Origin: Butyrivibrio sp.
GTDB lineage: Bacteria > Bacillota_A > Clostridia > Lachnospirales > Lachnospiraceae
Direction: 5' to 3'
Assembly (NCBI GenBank): GCA_017996845.1
Contig: JAGOGF010000026.1
Location: 1-24,615, forward strand
Length of the DNA: 24,615 nucleotides
The translations under genes and the position numbers were made by a program. The notes beneath the pieces are model-generated. The model ran no database searches, was not told the origin of the DNA, and worked only from the letters and a program-made list of their open reading frames with translations. Positions 1 through 6,605 of this stretch are shown here, piece by piece. Every line of letters starts with the position of its first letter. The stretch's first letter is position 1.

Positions 1-258
1 ACAGGAATTATCTTTATTGTAAAATATTCCCGTTATTGCATCAAGTTTTTTGCTGTTTTTTTACCTTCTGCACAGATTAAGTTCATCCTATCTCTATTTG
101 CATCATACCGATACCACTTTCCCGTCAAGCATAAGTAAAATCAGTGTAAAGCCTCTTACCCTGCAGGACACTTGCAAGGCTGCTCCGTAAAGTGTATGAT
201 GCGTGATGAAAAGTATTTTCAGTGATACATAAATAATAGAAAAAGAAAGGAATGAGAT
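1..258. other. Upstream non-coding region of the ABC-F gene
   Basis: AT-rich stretch with no convincing coding frame. It holds a candidate promoter for the downstream ABC-F gene and that gene's ribosome site (GAAAGG, a few bases before the ATG at 259). I see no terminator hairpin, repeat or RNA gene. The 5' leader predicted from the promoter is only about 50 nt, too short for the long attenuator leaders found before inducible antibiotic-resistance ABC-F genes. Confidence 0.6.
172..200 (+). promoter_or_regulatory. Candidate sigma-A promoter for the ABC-F gene
   Basis: TTGCAA at 172-177, a 17-bp spacer, and TATGAT at 195-200. The -10 matches consensus at five of six positions, the -35 at four. 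It lies 58 bp before the ATG at 259 and is the best-spaced pair in the upstream region. The prediction rests on motif match only. Confidence 0.5.
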
Positions 259-2316
259 ATGATCCTATCCTGTCACGACGTCTGTAAATCCTTCGACGGC
301 AAGGATATTCTGCAGAATATATCTTTTCATATAGAAAATAATGAAAAAGCAGCAATTGTCGGTATAAACGGTGCCGGCAAAACAACTCTTTTAAAACTGA
401 TTATCGGTGAACTTTCCGCTGATTCAGGTGAGATTACATTTGCAAAAGATACAACTGTCGGATATCTGGCACAAAATCAAAATCTTGACACCAGTCATAC
501 AATTTGGGAAGAACTGAAGGAAGTAAAAAGAGATATCATAACATTGGAAGAAAAAATCCGTGATGCAGAAGAACAGATGAAACTGCTGCATGACGAAGAT
601 TTGACCCGTCTTATGGATGATTATGCTGTCATGACACATCGTTTCCTTTTGGAAAACGGCTATGCATGGAAAAGTGAAATTATTGGTGTTGCAAAGGGAC
701 TGGGATTTGCCGAGGAGGAATTTGATAAAATCATTTCAACCCTGTCTGGCGGTCAAAAAACCCGTGTTGCACTTGGCAAGCTTCTGCTCCAGAATCCCAG
801 TCTGATTATTCTGGATGAACCGACCAACCATCTGGATATGAATTCGATCCGCTGGCTGGAAACCTATCTGCTGAATTATAAAGGTGCTGTGCTGATCGTA
901 TCACATGATCGTTATTTTCTGGATCGCATTGCCGGTAAAATCATCGAAATAGATCAGACAAAGGCTTCTACTTTTAATGGAAACTATACTTTTTACGCCC
1001 GTGAAAAAGAACATCTGCGAGCGGTTGCGTGGCATACCTATATCAGTCAGCAGCAGGAGATTAAACATCAAAAAGAAGTAATTGCCAAGCTGAAATCCTT
1101 TAATCGTGAAAAATCAATTAAGCGTGCCGAAAGCCGCGAAAAGATGCTGGGCAAAATTGAAGTGATTGAAAAGCCCACGGAAGCACGTGATGATATGCGA
1201 ATCGCACTGACACCTTCCTGCATCAGCGGAAATGATGTCCTGCATGTGGAAGCACTTTCAAAATCTTTCGGAGATGCCCATCTGTTTCAGAATATTTCTT
1301 TTGATATCCGCCGCGGAGAACATGTTGCGATTATTGGAGATAACGGCACAGGTAAAACAACTCTTCTGAAAATCATCAATCGACTTCTTCCTGCAGACAG
1401 CGGAAAAATAACGCTTGGAACGAAAGTTGCAATTGGTTACTACGATCAGGAACACCACGTTCTGCATGATGAAAAAAATCTTTTTGCGGAAATATCAGAT
1501 GATTACCCGACATTAAGCAATACGCAGATCCGTGGTACCCTTGCCGCTTTTCTTTTTACCGGAGAGGATGTTTTCAAACGGATCGGGGATTTAAGCGGCG
1601 GTGAAAAAGGAAGAATGTCCCTTGCAAAACTGATGCTTTCGGAAGCCAATCTGCTGCTTTTGGATGAGCCGACCAATCACCTTGATATCACAAGTAAGGA
1701 AGTCCTTGAAAGTGCCATCAACGGTTATGAAGGAACGGTTCTGTACGTCAGCCATGACCGCTATTTTATTAATCGGACCGCAACAAGAATACTGGATCTT
1801 ACACACGGAATGCTGGTAAATTATATCGGTAATTATGATTATTATCTGGAACATCAGACGGAAATCATGTCGCGTCTCCTGTCGGAACAGATTTCTGTAC
1901 AGCCGTCTTCTGTTCCTTTGCCGAACAGCTTCCAATACGGATCTTCCCAAAATGCCCTGACACCTGCCGGTGCCTTTGCTGATGATTCTGCAATCGGGTC
2001 ATTTTCAGGCGGTCCTGCCGCTGCACCCGTTCCGCTGCCAAAAAGTTCTCTTCCGGAAAATATTTCTTCCGGCCAGAACGACTGGAAAGCGCAAAAAGAA
2101 GAACAGGCAAGAAAACGCAAAATAGAAACTGCACTAAAAAAATGTGAAGAAAAAATCACAGAACTGGAAGACAGAAATAATGAAATCAATAGTCTGATGT
2201 CGGAGCCGGAAATTGCTACGGATCTTTCAAAACTCCGCAGGCTTTCAGATGAACAGGAAAATATACAGGCAGAGCTTGTTTCTCTTTATGATGAATGGAC
2301 GCTTCTGTCTGAATAA
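259..2316 (+). CDS. ABC-F family ATPase (translation factor type)
   Basis: Soluble duplicated ATP-binding cassette protein of 685 residues with no membrane segments. ABC-F proteins act on the ribosome, as translation factors (EttA, Uup, YdiF types) or as antibiotic-resistance factors, rather than in transport. Domain 1 shows Walker A GINGAGKTT at residues 35-43, signature LSGGQ near 162 and Walker B with DEP near 186. Domain 2 shows GDNGTGKTT near 360, LSGGE near 445 and a second DEPTNHLD near 469. Between the domains is the charged interdomain linker typical of the class. After domain 2 comes a Pro/Ser/Gly-rich stretch (about 540-610), then a charged coiled-coil tail (about 615-680). The start is supported by GAAAGG upstream. 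It is transcribed alone and ends in a terminator. The short leader and lack of a resistance context favour a housekeeping YdiF/Uup-like role, but the subfamily is not settled. Confidence 0.9.
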   Translation: MILSCHDVCKSFDGKDILQNISFHIENNEKAAIVGINGAGKTTLLKLIIGELSADSGEITFAKDTTVGYLAQNQNLDTSHTIWEELKEVKRDIITLEEKIRDAEEQMKLLHDEDLTRLMDDYAVMTHRFLLENGYAWKSEIIGVAKGLGFAEEEFDKIISTLSGGQKTRVALGKLLLQNPSLIILDEPTNHLDMNSIRWLETYLLNYKGAVLIVSHDRYFLDRIAGKIIEIDQTKASTFNGNYTFYAREKEHLRAVAWHTYISQQQEIKHQKEVIAKLKSFNREKSIKRAESREKMLGKIEVIEKPTEARDDMRIALTPSCISGNDVLHVEALSKSFGDAHLFQNISFDIRRGEHVAIIGDNGTGKTTLLKIINRLLPADSGKITLGTKVAIGYYDQEHHVLHDEKNLFAEISDDYPTLSNTQIRGTLAAFLFTGEDVFKRIGDLSGGEKGRMSLAKLMLSEANLLLLDEPTNHLDITSKEVLESAINGYEGTVLYVSHDRYFINRTATRILDLTHGMLVNYIGNYDYYLEHQTEIMSRLLSEQISVQPSSVPLPNSFQYGSSQNALTPAGAFADDSAIGSFSGGPAAAPVPLPKSSLPENISSGQNDWKAQKEEQARKRKIETALKKCEEKITELEDRNNEINSLMSEPEIATDLSKLRRLSDEQENIQAELVSLYDEWTLLSE

Positions 2317-2362
2317 AAAAAGTTTCAGGATGGTCAGATACCCGCCATCCTGAAACTTTTTT
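2316..2362. terminator. Bidirectional intrinsic terminator between ABC-F and icd
   Basis: Long inverted repeat: the arm at 2316-2333 (A-run, then GTTTCAGGATGG) pairs with 2345-2362 (CCATCCTGAAAC, then a T-run) around an 11-nt loop. The A-run and T-run form the U-tract in each direction, so it can end both convergent genes. The TAA of the ABC-F gene (2314-2316) and the TAA of icd (2361-2363) both touch the arms. Confidence 0.92.
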
Positions 2363-3563
2363 ATGCCTCCAGATTTTTCTGAATTGCCAGAATAAAATCT
2401 TCTGTATTTAATGCTGTTACATCATCCAGTGTTGTAATCAATGCAAGATCTTTTGTCATCTTACCGGATTCAATTGTTCCAAGTGTTGCTTTCTCAAGCC
2501 TGTCCGCAAAATCCTGCAGTTCTGAATTGCCATCCAACTCCCCGCGTTTTCTGAGTGCTCCGCTCCATGCAAAAATCGTTGCAACCGGATTGGTGGAAGT
2601 TTCTTCTCCCTTGAGATGTTTGTAATAATGCTTCTGCACGGTTCCATGTGCCGCCTCATACTCATATACGCCACTTGGCGAAACCAGTACCGATGTCATC
2701 ATCGCAAGAGAACCAAAAGCAGAGGAAACCATATCGCTCATGACATCTCCGTCATAATTTTTGCATGCCCAGATGAAACCGCCCCTTGACTTCATAACAC
2801 GTGCTACCGCATCGTCAATCAGTGTATAGAAATAAGTCAGACCTGCACGATCAAATTTCTCTTTGTATTCACTTTGATATACATCTTCAAATATTTCACG
2901 AAAATGTCTGTCATAAGTCTTACTGATGGTATCCTTTGTTCCAAACCAAAGTTCTTTCTTCTCATCGAGTGCATATTGAAAACATGCCTTTGCAAAGCTT
3001 GTAATGGATTTATCCGTATTATGAATGCCCTGAATAATCCCGGGTCCCTCAAATTTCTGAATTACTTCTCGTATCTCTGTACCATCTGCTGCAGAAAAGA
3101 CCAGTTCTGCTGTTCCTGCTCCGGGAACACGAATTTCAGAATTCTTATAAACATCCCCATATGCATGACGCGCAAGTGTAATGGGACTCTCCCAGTTTTT
3201 CACGCACGGCTCAATTCCCTTTACCATAATGGGAGTACGGAACACCGTTCCATCAAGAATCGCACGAATCGTACCATTTGGACTTTTCCACATCTTTTTC
3301 AGATCGTATTCCGTAACACGTTCGGCATTGGGCGTAATTGTCGCGCACTTGACGGCAACCCCATATTGCAGCGTTGCATTTGCACTGTCAATTGTGACCT
3401 GATCATCTGTCTCATCTCTGTGCTTGAGTCCAAGATCATAGTACTCCGTTTTAAGATCAATATAGGGAGTCAGAAGATTTTCTTTGATCAGCTGCCACAG
3501 AACCCTGGTCATCTCATCTCCATCCATTTCAACGATCGGCGTAGTCATTGCAATTTTTTTCAC
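2361..3563 (-). CDS. icd: NADP-dependent isocitrate dehydrogenase, eukaryotic IDH1 type
   Basis: Oxidises isocitrate to 2-oxoglutarate and CO2 in the cytoplasm with NADP+, feeding glutamate synthesis. The 400-residue protein resembles the homodimeric IDH1/IDH2 class rather than E. coli Icd. Visible matches are [10 protein letters not shown] near residue 11, KSPNGTIR near 93, the substrate arginine in ARHAYGD (R132, the same number as human IDH1), [13 protein letters not shown], and [10 protein letters not shown], where the basic-His pair is the usual NADP-phosphate contact. The start is GTG at 3563: TAAAGGAG lies 9 nt upstream, whereas the first ATG (3548) is 15 bases further away. That ribosome site overlaps the stop of the GntR gene, so the two are almost certainly co-translated in one operon with the Re-citrate-synthase-like gene. 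NADP preference is inferred from the motif. Confidence 0.95.
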   Translation of the reverse strand: MKKIAMTTPIVEMDGDEMTRVLWQLIKENLLTPYIDLKTEYYDLGLKHRDETDDQVTIDSANATLQYGVAVKCATITPNAERVTEYDLKKMWKSPNGTIRAILDGTVFRTPIMVKGIEPCVKNWESPITLARHAYGDVYKNSEIRVPGAGTAELVFSAADGTEIREVIQKFEGPGIIQGIHNTDKSITSFAKACFQYALDEKKELWFGTKDTISKTYDRHFREIFEDVYQSEYKEKFDRAGLTYFYTLIDDAVARVMKSRGGFIWACKNYDGDVMSDMVSSAFGSLAMMTSVLVSPSGVYEYEAAHGTVQKHYYKHLKGEETSTNPVATIFAWSGALRKRGELDGNSELQDFADRLEKATLGTIESGKMTKDLALITTLDDVTALNTEDFILAIQKNLEA

Positions 3564-3577
3564 TCTTTTAGGCTCCT

Positions 3578-4273
3578 TTACTCGTCTTTCTCATCTTTAT
3601 ATATATCATACAGACCATTCTTGACCATATTATCATAGGCATTGATCATATGCAGATTTGCAAGTTCTTCTGCCTGATCTGCATTATGGTCCTTAATCGC
3701 TTCCATAATTCCCCGATGTTCATGATTGGAAACCGGTCCTCTTGCACTTGCAAGCGTTTTCTGGCGAACACGCCATACATACTGGTGAAAATCCTTGAGC
3801 AGATGCTCCAGCATTTTGGAATCACATGATTCATACAAAATATTATGAAATCGATTATCCAGCTCGGCAATCTGATCCATATGCCCTTTTGAGGCATGAA
3901 ACTCCGCCAGGTAGATATTCTCTTCCATCTCTTCCATCTGCTCATTTGTAATGTGCTCGGTTGCCCATCTGGCACAAAGTCCCTCCAGCTTGGAGCGGAT
4001 CATATAGATATCTTTAACATCCTTCGCCTTGATTCCGGTCACATACGCTCCCCGATTCGGGATGATCTGAATCAGACCTTCCAGTTCCAACTGACGAAAT
4101 GCTTCACGAACCGGAGTCCTGCTGACCCCCAGTTCATTTCCGATTGCTACTTCCTTCAGTTCCTCATGATCCTTGTACTTACCGCTCAGAATATCTTCTC
4201 TGATCTTATGAAAAACACGTCCTCTGAGCGAATACTTATCAATCTCTTCCTGTTTTAATTCGTTACTTTCCAT
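3578..4273 (-). CDS. GntR-family regulator, FadR/FCD subfamily
   Basis: DNA-binding repressor of 231 residues. The N-terminal winged helix (about 15-80) contains the hallmark [17 protein letters not shown]. The C-terminal all-helical FCD ligand domain (about 88-215) shows the usual metal/ligand set: D139 and H143 in ELDNRFH, H186 in NHEHR and H208 in NLHM. FCD proteins commonly sense organic acids. Lying between a citrate-forming enzyme gene and icd, this one probably senses citrate or a related TCA acid (inference). The start ATG has TGGAGG a few bases upstream. Its stop overlaps the ribosome site of icd. A TGTATACA palindrome in the operon promoter near 5891 is its most likely operator, making it autoregulatory. 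Confidence 0.9.
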   Translation of the reverse strand: MESNELKQEEIDKYSLRGRVFHKIREDILSGKYKDHEELKEVAIGNELGVSRTPVREAFRQLELEGLIQIIPNRGAYVTGIKAKDVKDIYMIRSKLEGLCARWATEHITNEQMEEMEENIYLAEFHASKGHMDQIAELDNRFHNILYESCDSKMLEHLLKDFHQYVWRVRQKTLASARGPVSNHEHRGIMEAIKDHNADQAEELANLHMINAYDNMVKNGLYDIYKDEKDE

Positions 4274-4307
4274 CTAACCTCCAGTTGCCTCTGTGTAGCG
4301 GCAAATA

Positions 4308-4326
4308 AGCCGGATACACTCCGGCT
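4308..4326 (-). other. Intercistronic hairpin between Re-citrate-synthase-like gene and gntR
   Basis: Perfect 7-bp inverted repeat AGCCGGA (4308-4314) / TCCGGCT (4320-4326) with a 5-nt loop, starting within 30 nt after the TAG stop of the upstream gene. In transcript sense it is followed by UUAUUUGCC, too weak a U-tract for a full terminator. It could trim the downstream message or protect the 3' end of the upstream one. Confidence 0.6.
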
Positions 4327-4335
4327 CTGTTAAAA

Positions 4336-5784
4336 CTATTTTTTGTCTTTTTCCGTTTCTGCCTCTGCCATCTTAGCAAGTGAAATTCCAAGCTTCTTCT
4401 CAACTGAAGTAATTTCCTTCAGTAGTTCTTCATCCGTCATCACAGTAACACGACCATCCGCATATTCCTGATCCACCCATTCCTTGATGCCGATCACAAG
4501 CGGTGATGATTTCTCAAGTGCCTGTTCCCCTTTTAATCTGAAATAGGTATTGATCCAATGTGCAATTCCAGCAAGTCCGGATGTATTGGATACTGCACTT
4601 ACCGGGGGCCGCTTCAGGAATTTTTCCGTATCAAAAATATTATATATTTCTTCATTTTTGAGTAGTCCGTCCGCATGAATTCCAGCTCTTGTTACATTAA
4701 AATTCTTCCCGACAAACGGAGTCTGTGCCGGAATATGAAAACCAATCTCTTTTTCATAATATTCCGCAAGATCCGTAATCACTGTTGTGTCCATGCCATT
4801 CAATGTACCCTTGAGCTGTGCATACTCAAATACCATTGCCTCGAGTGGGGTATTACCGGTTCTTTCACCGATTCCAAACAAGGAAGTATTAACCGAACTG
4901 CAGCCATACAGCCAGGCTGTTGTTGAATTTGTCACTGCTTTGTAGAAATCGTTATGACCATGCCATTCCATCAGATCACTTGGCACGCCGCCATTGGTAT
5001 TCAGTGCATATATGATTCCCTGTACACTTCTGGGAATAACAGCACCGGAAAAATTGACACCGTATCCCATTGTATCACATGCACGCACTTTTATGGGAAT
5101 ATTATATTCATCTTTCATTTTCATCAGTTCAATACAAAACGGTACGACAAAGCCATAAATATCTGCCCTTGTAATATCTTCCAGATGACATCTGGGACTG
5201 ATTCCTTCTTCCAGACAGGACCGGATCACACTCAAATAGTGTTCCATTGCCTGTTTCCTTGTCATCTTCAGTTTCAGAAAGATATGATAATCGGAACAGC
5301 TTACCAGTATTCCGGTTTCTTTCATTCCAATTTCCCTGACCAGTTTGAAATCATCCTGGCTTGCACGAATCCAGCTGGTAACCTCGGGGAACTGGTATCC
5401 TCTTTCCATGCACTTTACTACTGCATCGCGATCTTTTTTACTGTATAAAAAAAACTCACTCTGACGGATCATTCCGTTTGGACCGCCAAGTTCATGGAGC
5501 ATATCATAGATGCGTACAATCTGTTCAGTAGAATATGGTGCTCTGGACTGCTGACCATCTCTGAATGTCGTATCTGTAATCCAGATATCCCGTGGCATAT
5601 TGTGCGGAACAATTCGATCATTGAATGGAATCTTGGGAATATCTTCATATGGAAACATATTCCGGAATACATTCGGCTTCTCCACATCATCGAGAATGTA
5701 CATATGCTCTTCTATTTTGAGCAGATTGTTTTTCTCGTTCATGGATACCGGCCGATTCTGGAATGTATTATTATCCTGCTTCAT
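4336..5784 (-). CDS. Re-citrate synthase-like / homocitrate-isopropylmalate synthase family enzyme
   Basis: HMGL-like TIM-barrel enzyme of 482 residues that condenses acetyl-CoA with a 2-oxo acid. Motifs seen are DTTFRDGQQS (71-80; metal-binding Asp and catalytic Arg), the metal ligands HGHND (275-279) and GIGERTGNTP (304-313). Homologues are often labelled 2-isopropylmalate synthase. No leucine gene is nearby and the C-terminal LeuA regulatory domain appears absent or much reduced. The operon continues with an organic-acid-type GntR regulator and isocitrate dehydrogenase. That context points to the Re-citrate synthase known from Clostridium kluyveri, which belongs to this superfamily, supplying citrate for 2-oxoglutarate. 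Start: ATG at 5784 has AGGAGG at 5789-5794, although the spacing is short (4 nt). The in-frame ATG at 5865 has no ribosome site, and the next ATG at 5742 has none either. Substrate assignment is inference. Confidence 0.8.
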   Translation of the reverse strand: MKQDNNTFQNRPVSMNEKNNLLKIEEHMYILDDVEKPNVFRNMFPYEDIPKIPFNDRIVPHNMPRDIWITDTTFRDGQQSRAPYSTEQIVRIYDMLHELGGPNGMIRQSEFFLYSKKDRDAVVKCMERGYQFPEVTSWIRASQDDFKLVREIGMKETGILVSCSDYHIFLKLKMTRKQAMEHYLSVIRSCLEEGISPRCHLEDITRADIYGFVVPFCIELMKMKDEYNIPIKVRACDTMGYGVNFSGAVIPRSVQGIIYALNTNGGVPSDLMEWHGHNDFYKAVTNSTTAWLYGCSSVNTSLFGIGERTGNTPLEAMVFEYAQLKGTLNGMDTTVITDLAEYYEKEIGFHIPAQTPFVGKNFNVTRAGIHADGLLKNEEIYNIFDTEKFLKRPPVSAVSNTSGLAGIAHWINTYFRLKGEQALEKSSPLVIGIKEWVDQEYADGRVTVMTDEELLKEITSVEKKLGISLAKMAEAETEKDKK

Positions 5785-5797
5785 ACTACCTCCTGCG

Positions 5798-5813
5798 GCT
5801 GTCTCATGACAGC
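5798..5813 (-). promoter_or_regulatory. Leader hairpin just upstream of the Re-citrate-synthase-like ribosome site
   Basis: Perfect 6-bp stem GCTGTC/GACAGC around the 4-nt loop TCAT, ending three bases before the AGGAGG ribosome site (5789-5794). A second palindrome, GTCTGCAGAC (5847-5856), lies further upstream in the same leader of roughly 100 nt. These could influence translation initiation, but no known riboswitch class is recognised. Confidence 0.45.
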
Positions 5814-5883
5814 ACCTTCCCGCCAGCGATCGTCCTTGATGCTCCGGTCTGCAGACGGTTATCATAAGTAATTCAGTACTTGG

Positions 5884-5898
5884 GTATAATTGTATACA
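5884..5898. promoter_or_regulatory. Candidate GntR operator
   Basis: GTATAATTGTATAC (5884-5897) has GTATA/TATAC arms, and within it lies the perfect palindrome TGTATACA (5891-5898). It overlaps the -10 box of the minus-strand promoter, so binding would block RNA polymerase. TGTATACA-like cores are typical of FadR-subfamily GntR operators, and this operon encodes such a regulator. Confidence 0.55.
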
Positions 5899-5917
5899 CT
5901 CATACCATTTATGTCAA
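5889..5917 (-). promoter_or_regulatory. Sigma-A promoter of the Re-citrate-synthase-like/gntR/icd operon
   Basis: Read on the minus strand: a perfect -35 TTGACA (5912-5917), a 17-bp spacer and -10 TACAAT (5889-5894; five of six). It is the strongest promoter match in the window. Transcription would begin near 5882, giving a leader of about 100 nt before the ATG at 5784. A palindrome overlaps the -10, as expected for a repressed promoter. Confidence 0.85.
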
Positions 5918-5945
5918 GATTCTCATTTACTTCTGTTTCTATTTC

Positions 5946-5984
5946 ATAAAAAAACTCTGTCGAACTGTTATCGACAGAGTTTCT
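5946..5984 (-). terminator. Intrinsic terminator of the XRE gene
   Basis: The arms AACTCTGTCGA (5953-5963) and TCGACAGAGTT (5971-5981) form a perfect 11-bp stem with a 7-nt loop. On the minus strand the stem is followed by a run of T (complement of the A-run at 5948-5954). It lies right after the TGA at 5988 and insulates the XRE gene from the next promoter. Confidence 0.92.
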
Positions 5985-5987
5985 TAT

Positions 5988-6476
5988 TCATTCTCTTCTT
6001 CTATTATTGGAAGCCATATACAAACTTTGCAGCAATTCTTTGATCAATTCCTGATCTTCCTGGTATAAATTTTCAAAATAGAACTTTATTTCTTCCATTG
6101 TAAGATCCTTTGGCTTACGGTTACATTTTGAAAGTGCATCCAAAAACTCACTGTATGCCTGATGTCTTGCGAACATTTTAACATGTCCCGTCTGATCAGA
6201 TACCATATCATTATCATAATCCAGGTCATCTTCTGCAAGCACCTGTCCGTCCATTTTGTTATCTACCGCAATCCGAATCATCTTTTCTATCGGTATATCA
6301 TAAAAAACTGCTATTCTGTATAGCGTCTCTGTAGACGGAACCAATCTGCAGTTTTCATAATGAGAATAAGTCTGCCTCGTCACTCCAAGCATGGATGCGA
6401 GTTCATCCTGTGTATTCTCATGGCTTTCCCGTAATAATCTCAGATATTGTGCAAGCCTTGTATTTTTTTCTGTCAT
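5988..6476 (-). CDS. XRE-family helix-turn-helix transcriptional regulator
   Basis: Small regulator of 162 residues. The N-terminal Cro/CI-type helix-turn-helix (about 8-65) contains TQDELASMLGVTRQTYSHYE. The C-terminal half is acidic, with no recognised ligand or protease domain. The start ATG at 6476 has AAAGGG a few bases upstream; an in-frame ATG 13 codons earlier lacks a ribosome site. The gene has its own candidate promoter and strong terminator, so it is monocistronic. Its targets are unknown; nothing adjacent looks like a toxin, prophage or conjugative partner. Confidence 0.88.
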   Translation of the reverse strand: MTEKNTRLAQYLRLLRESHENTQDELASMLGVTRQTYSHYENCRLVPSTETLYRIAVFYDIPIEKMIRIAVDNKMDGQVLAEDDLDYDNDMVSDQTGHVKMFARHQAYSEFLDALSKCNRKPKDLTMEEIKFYFENLYQEDQELIKELLQSLYMASNNRRRE

Positions 6477-6524
6477 ATATCCCTTTCGACATTTTCCCCC
6501 ACAAATCATCTGCAACTGATATAA

Positions 6525-6555
6525 ATCGTAGCATAATAAAATAGGGATTTGTCAA
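6525..6555 (-). promoter_or_regulatory. Candidate promoter of the XRE gene
   Basis: On the minus strand TTGACA (6550-6555) precedes an extended -10, TGC-TACGAT (core at 6525-6530), with a 19-bp spacer. The perfect -35 and the TG extension partly compensate for the long spacer and weak core. It lies about 50 bp before the ATG at 6476. Confidence 0.5.
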
Positions 6556-6605
6556 AATGGATATTAATTGTATCTTAATAGTAATATTTGCAACATTATG
6601 TATAT

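Noticed and set aside
206..232. Eight-codon frame (MKSIFSDT) in the ABC-F leader as a possible regulatory leader peptide
   Set aside because: Its ATG falls at the predicted transcription start and no ribosome site precedes it.
2874..3638. 254-codon open frame on the plus strand
   Set aside because: Antisense shadow of icd, with no ribosome site or recognisable domain.
5785..5865. N-terminal extension of the Re-citrate-synthase-like protein to an ATG at 5865
   Set aside because: No ribosome site before 5865; AGGAGG precedes the ATG at 5784; the extension overlaps leader hairpins and looks non-protein-like.
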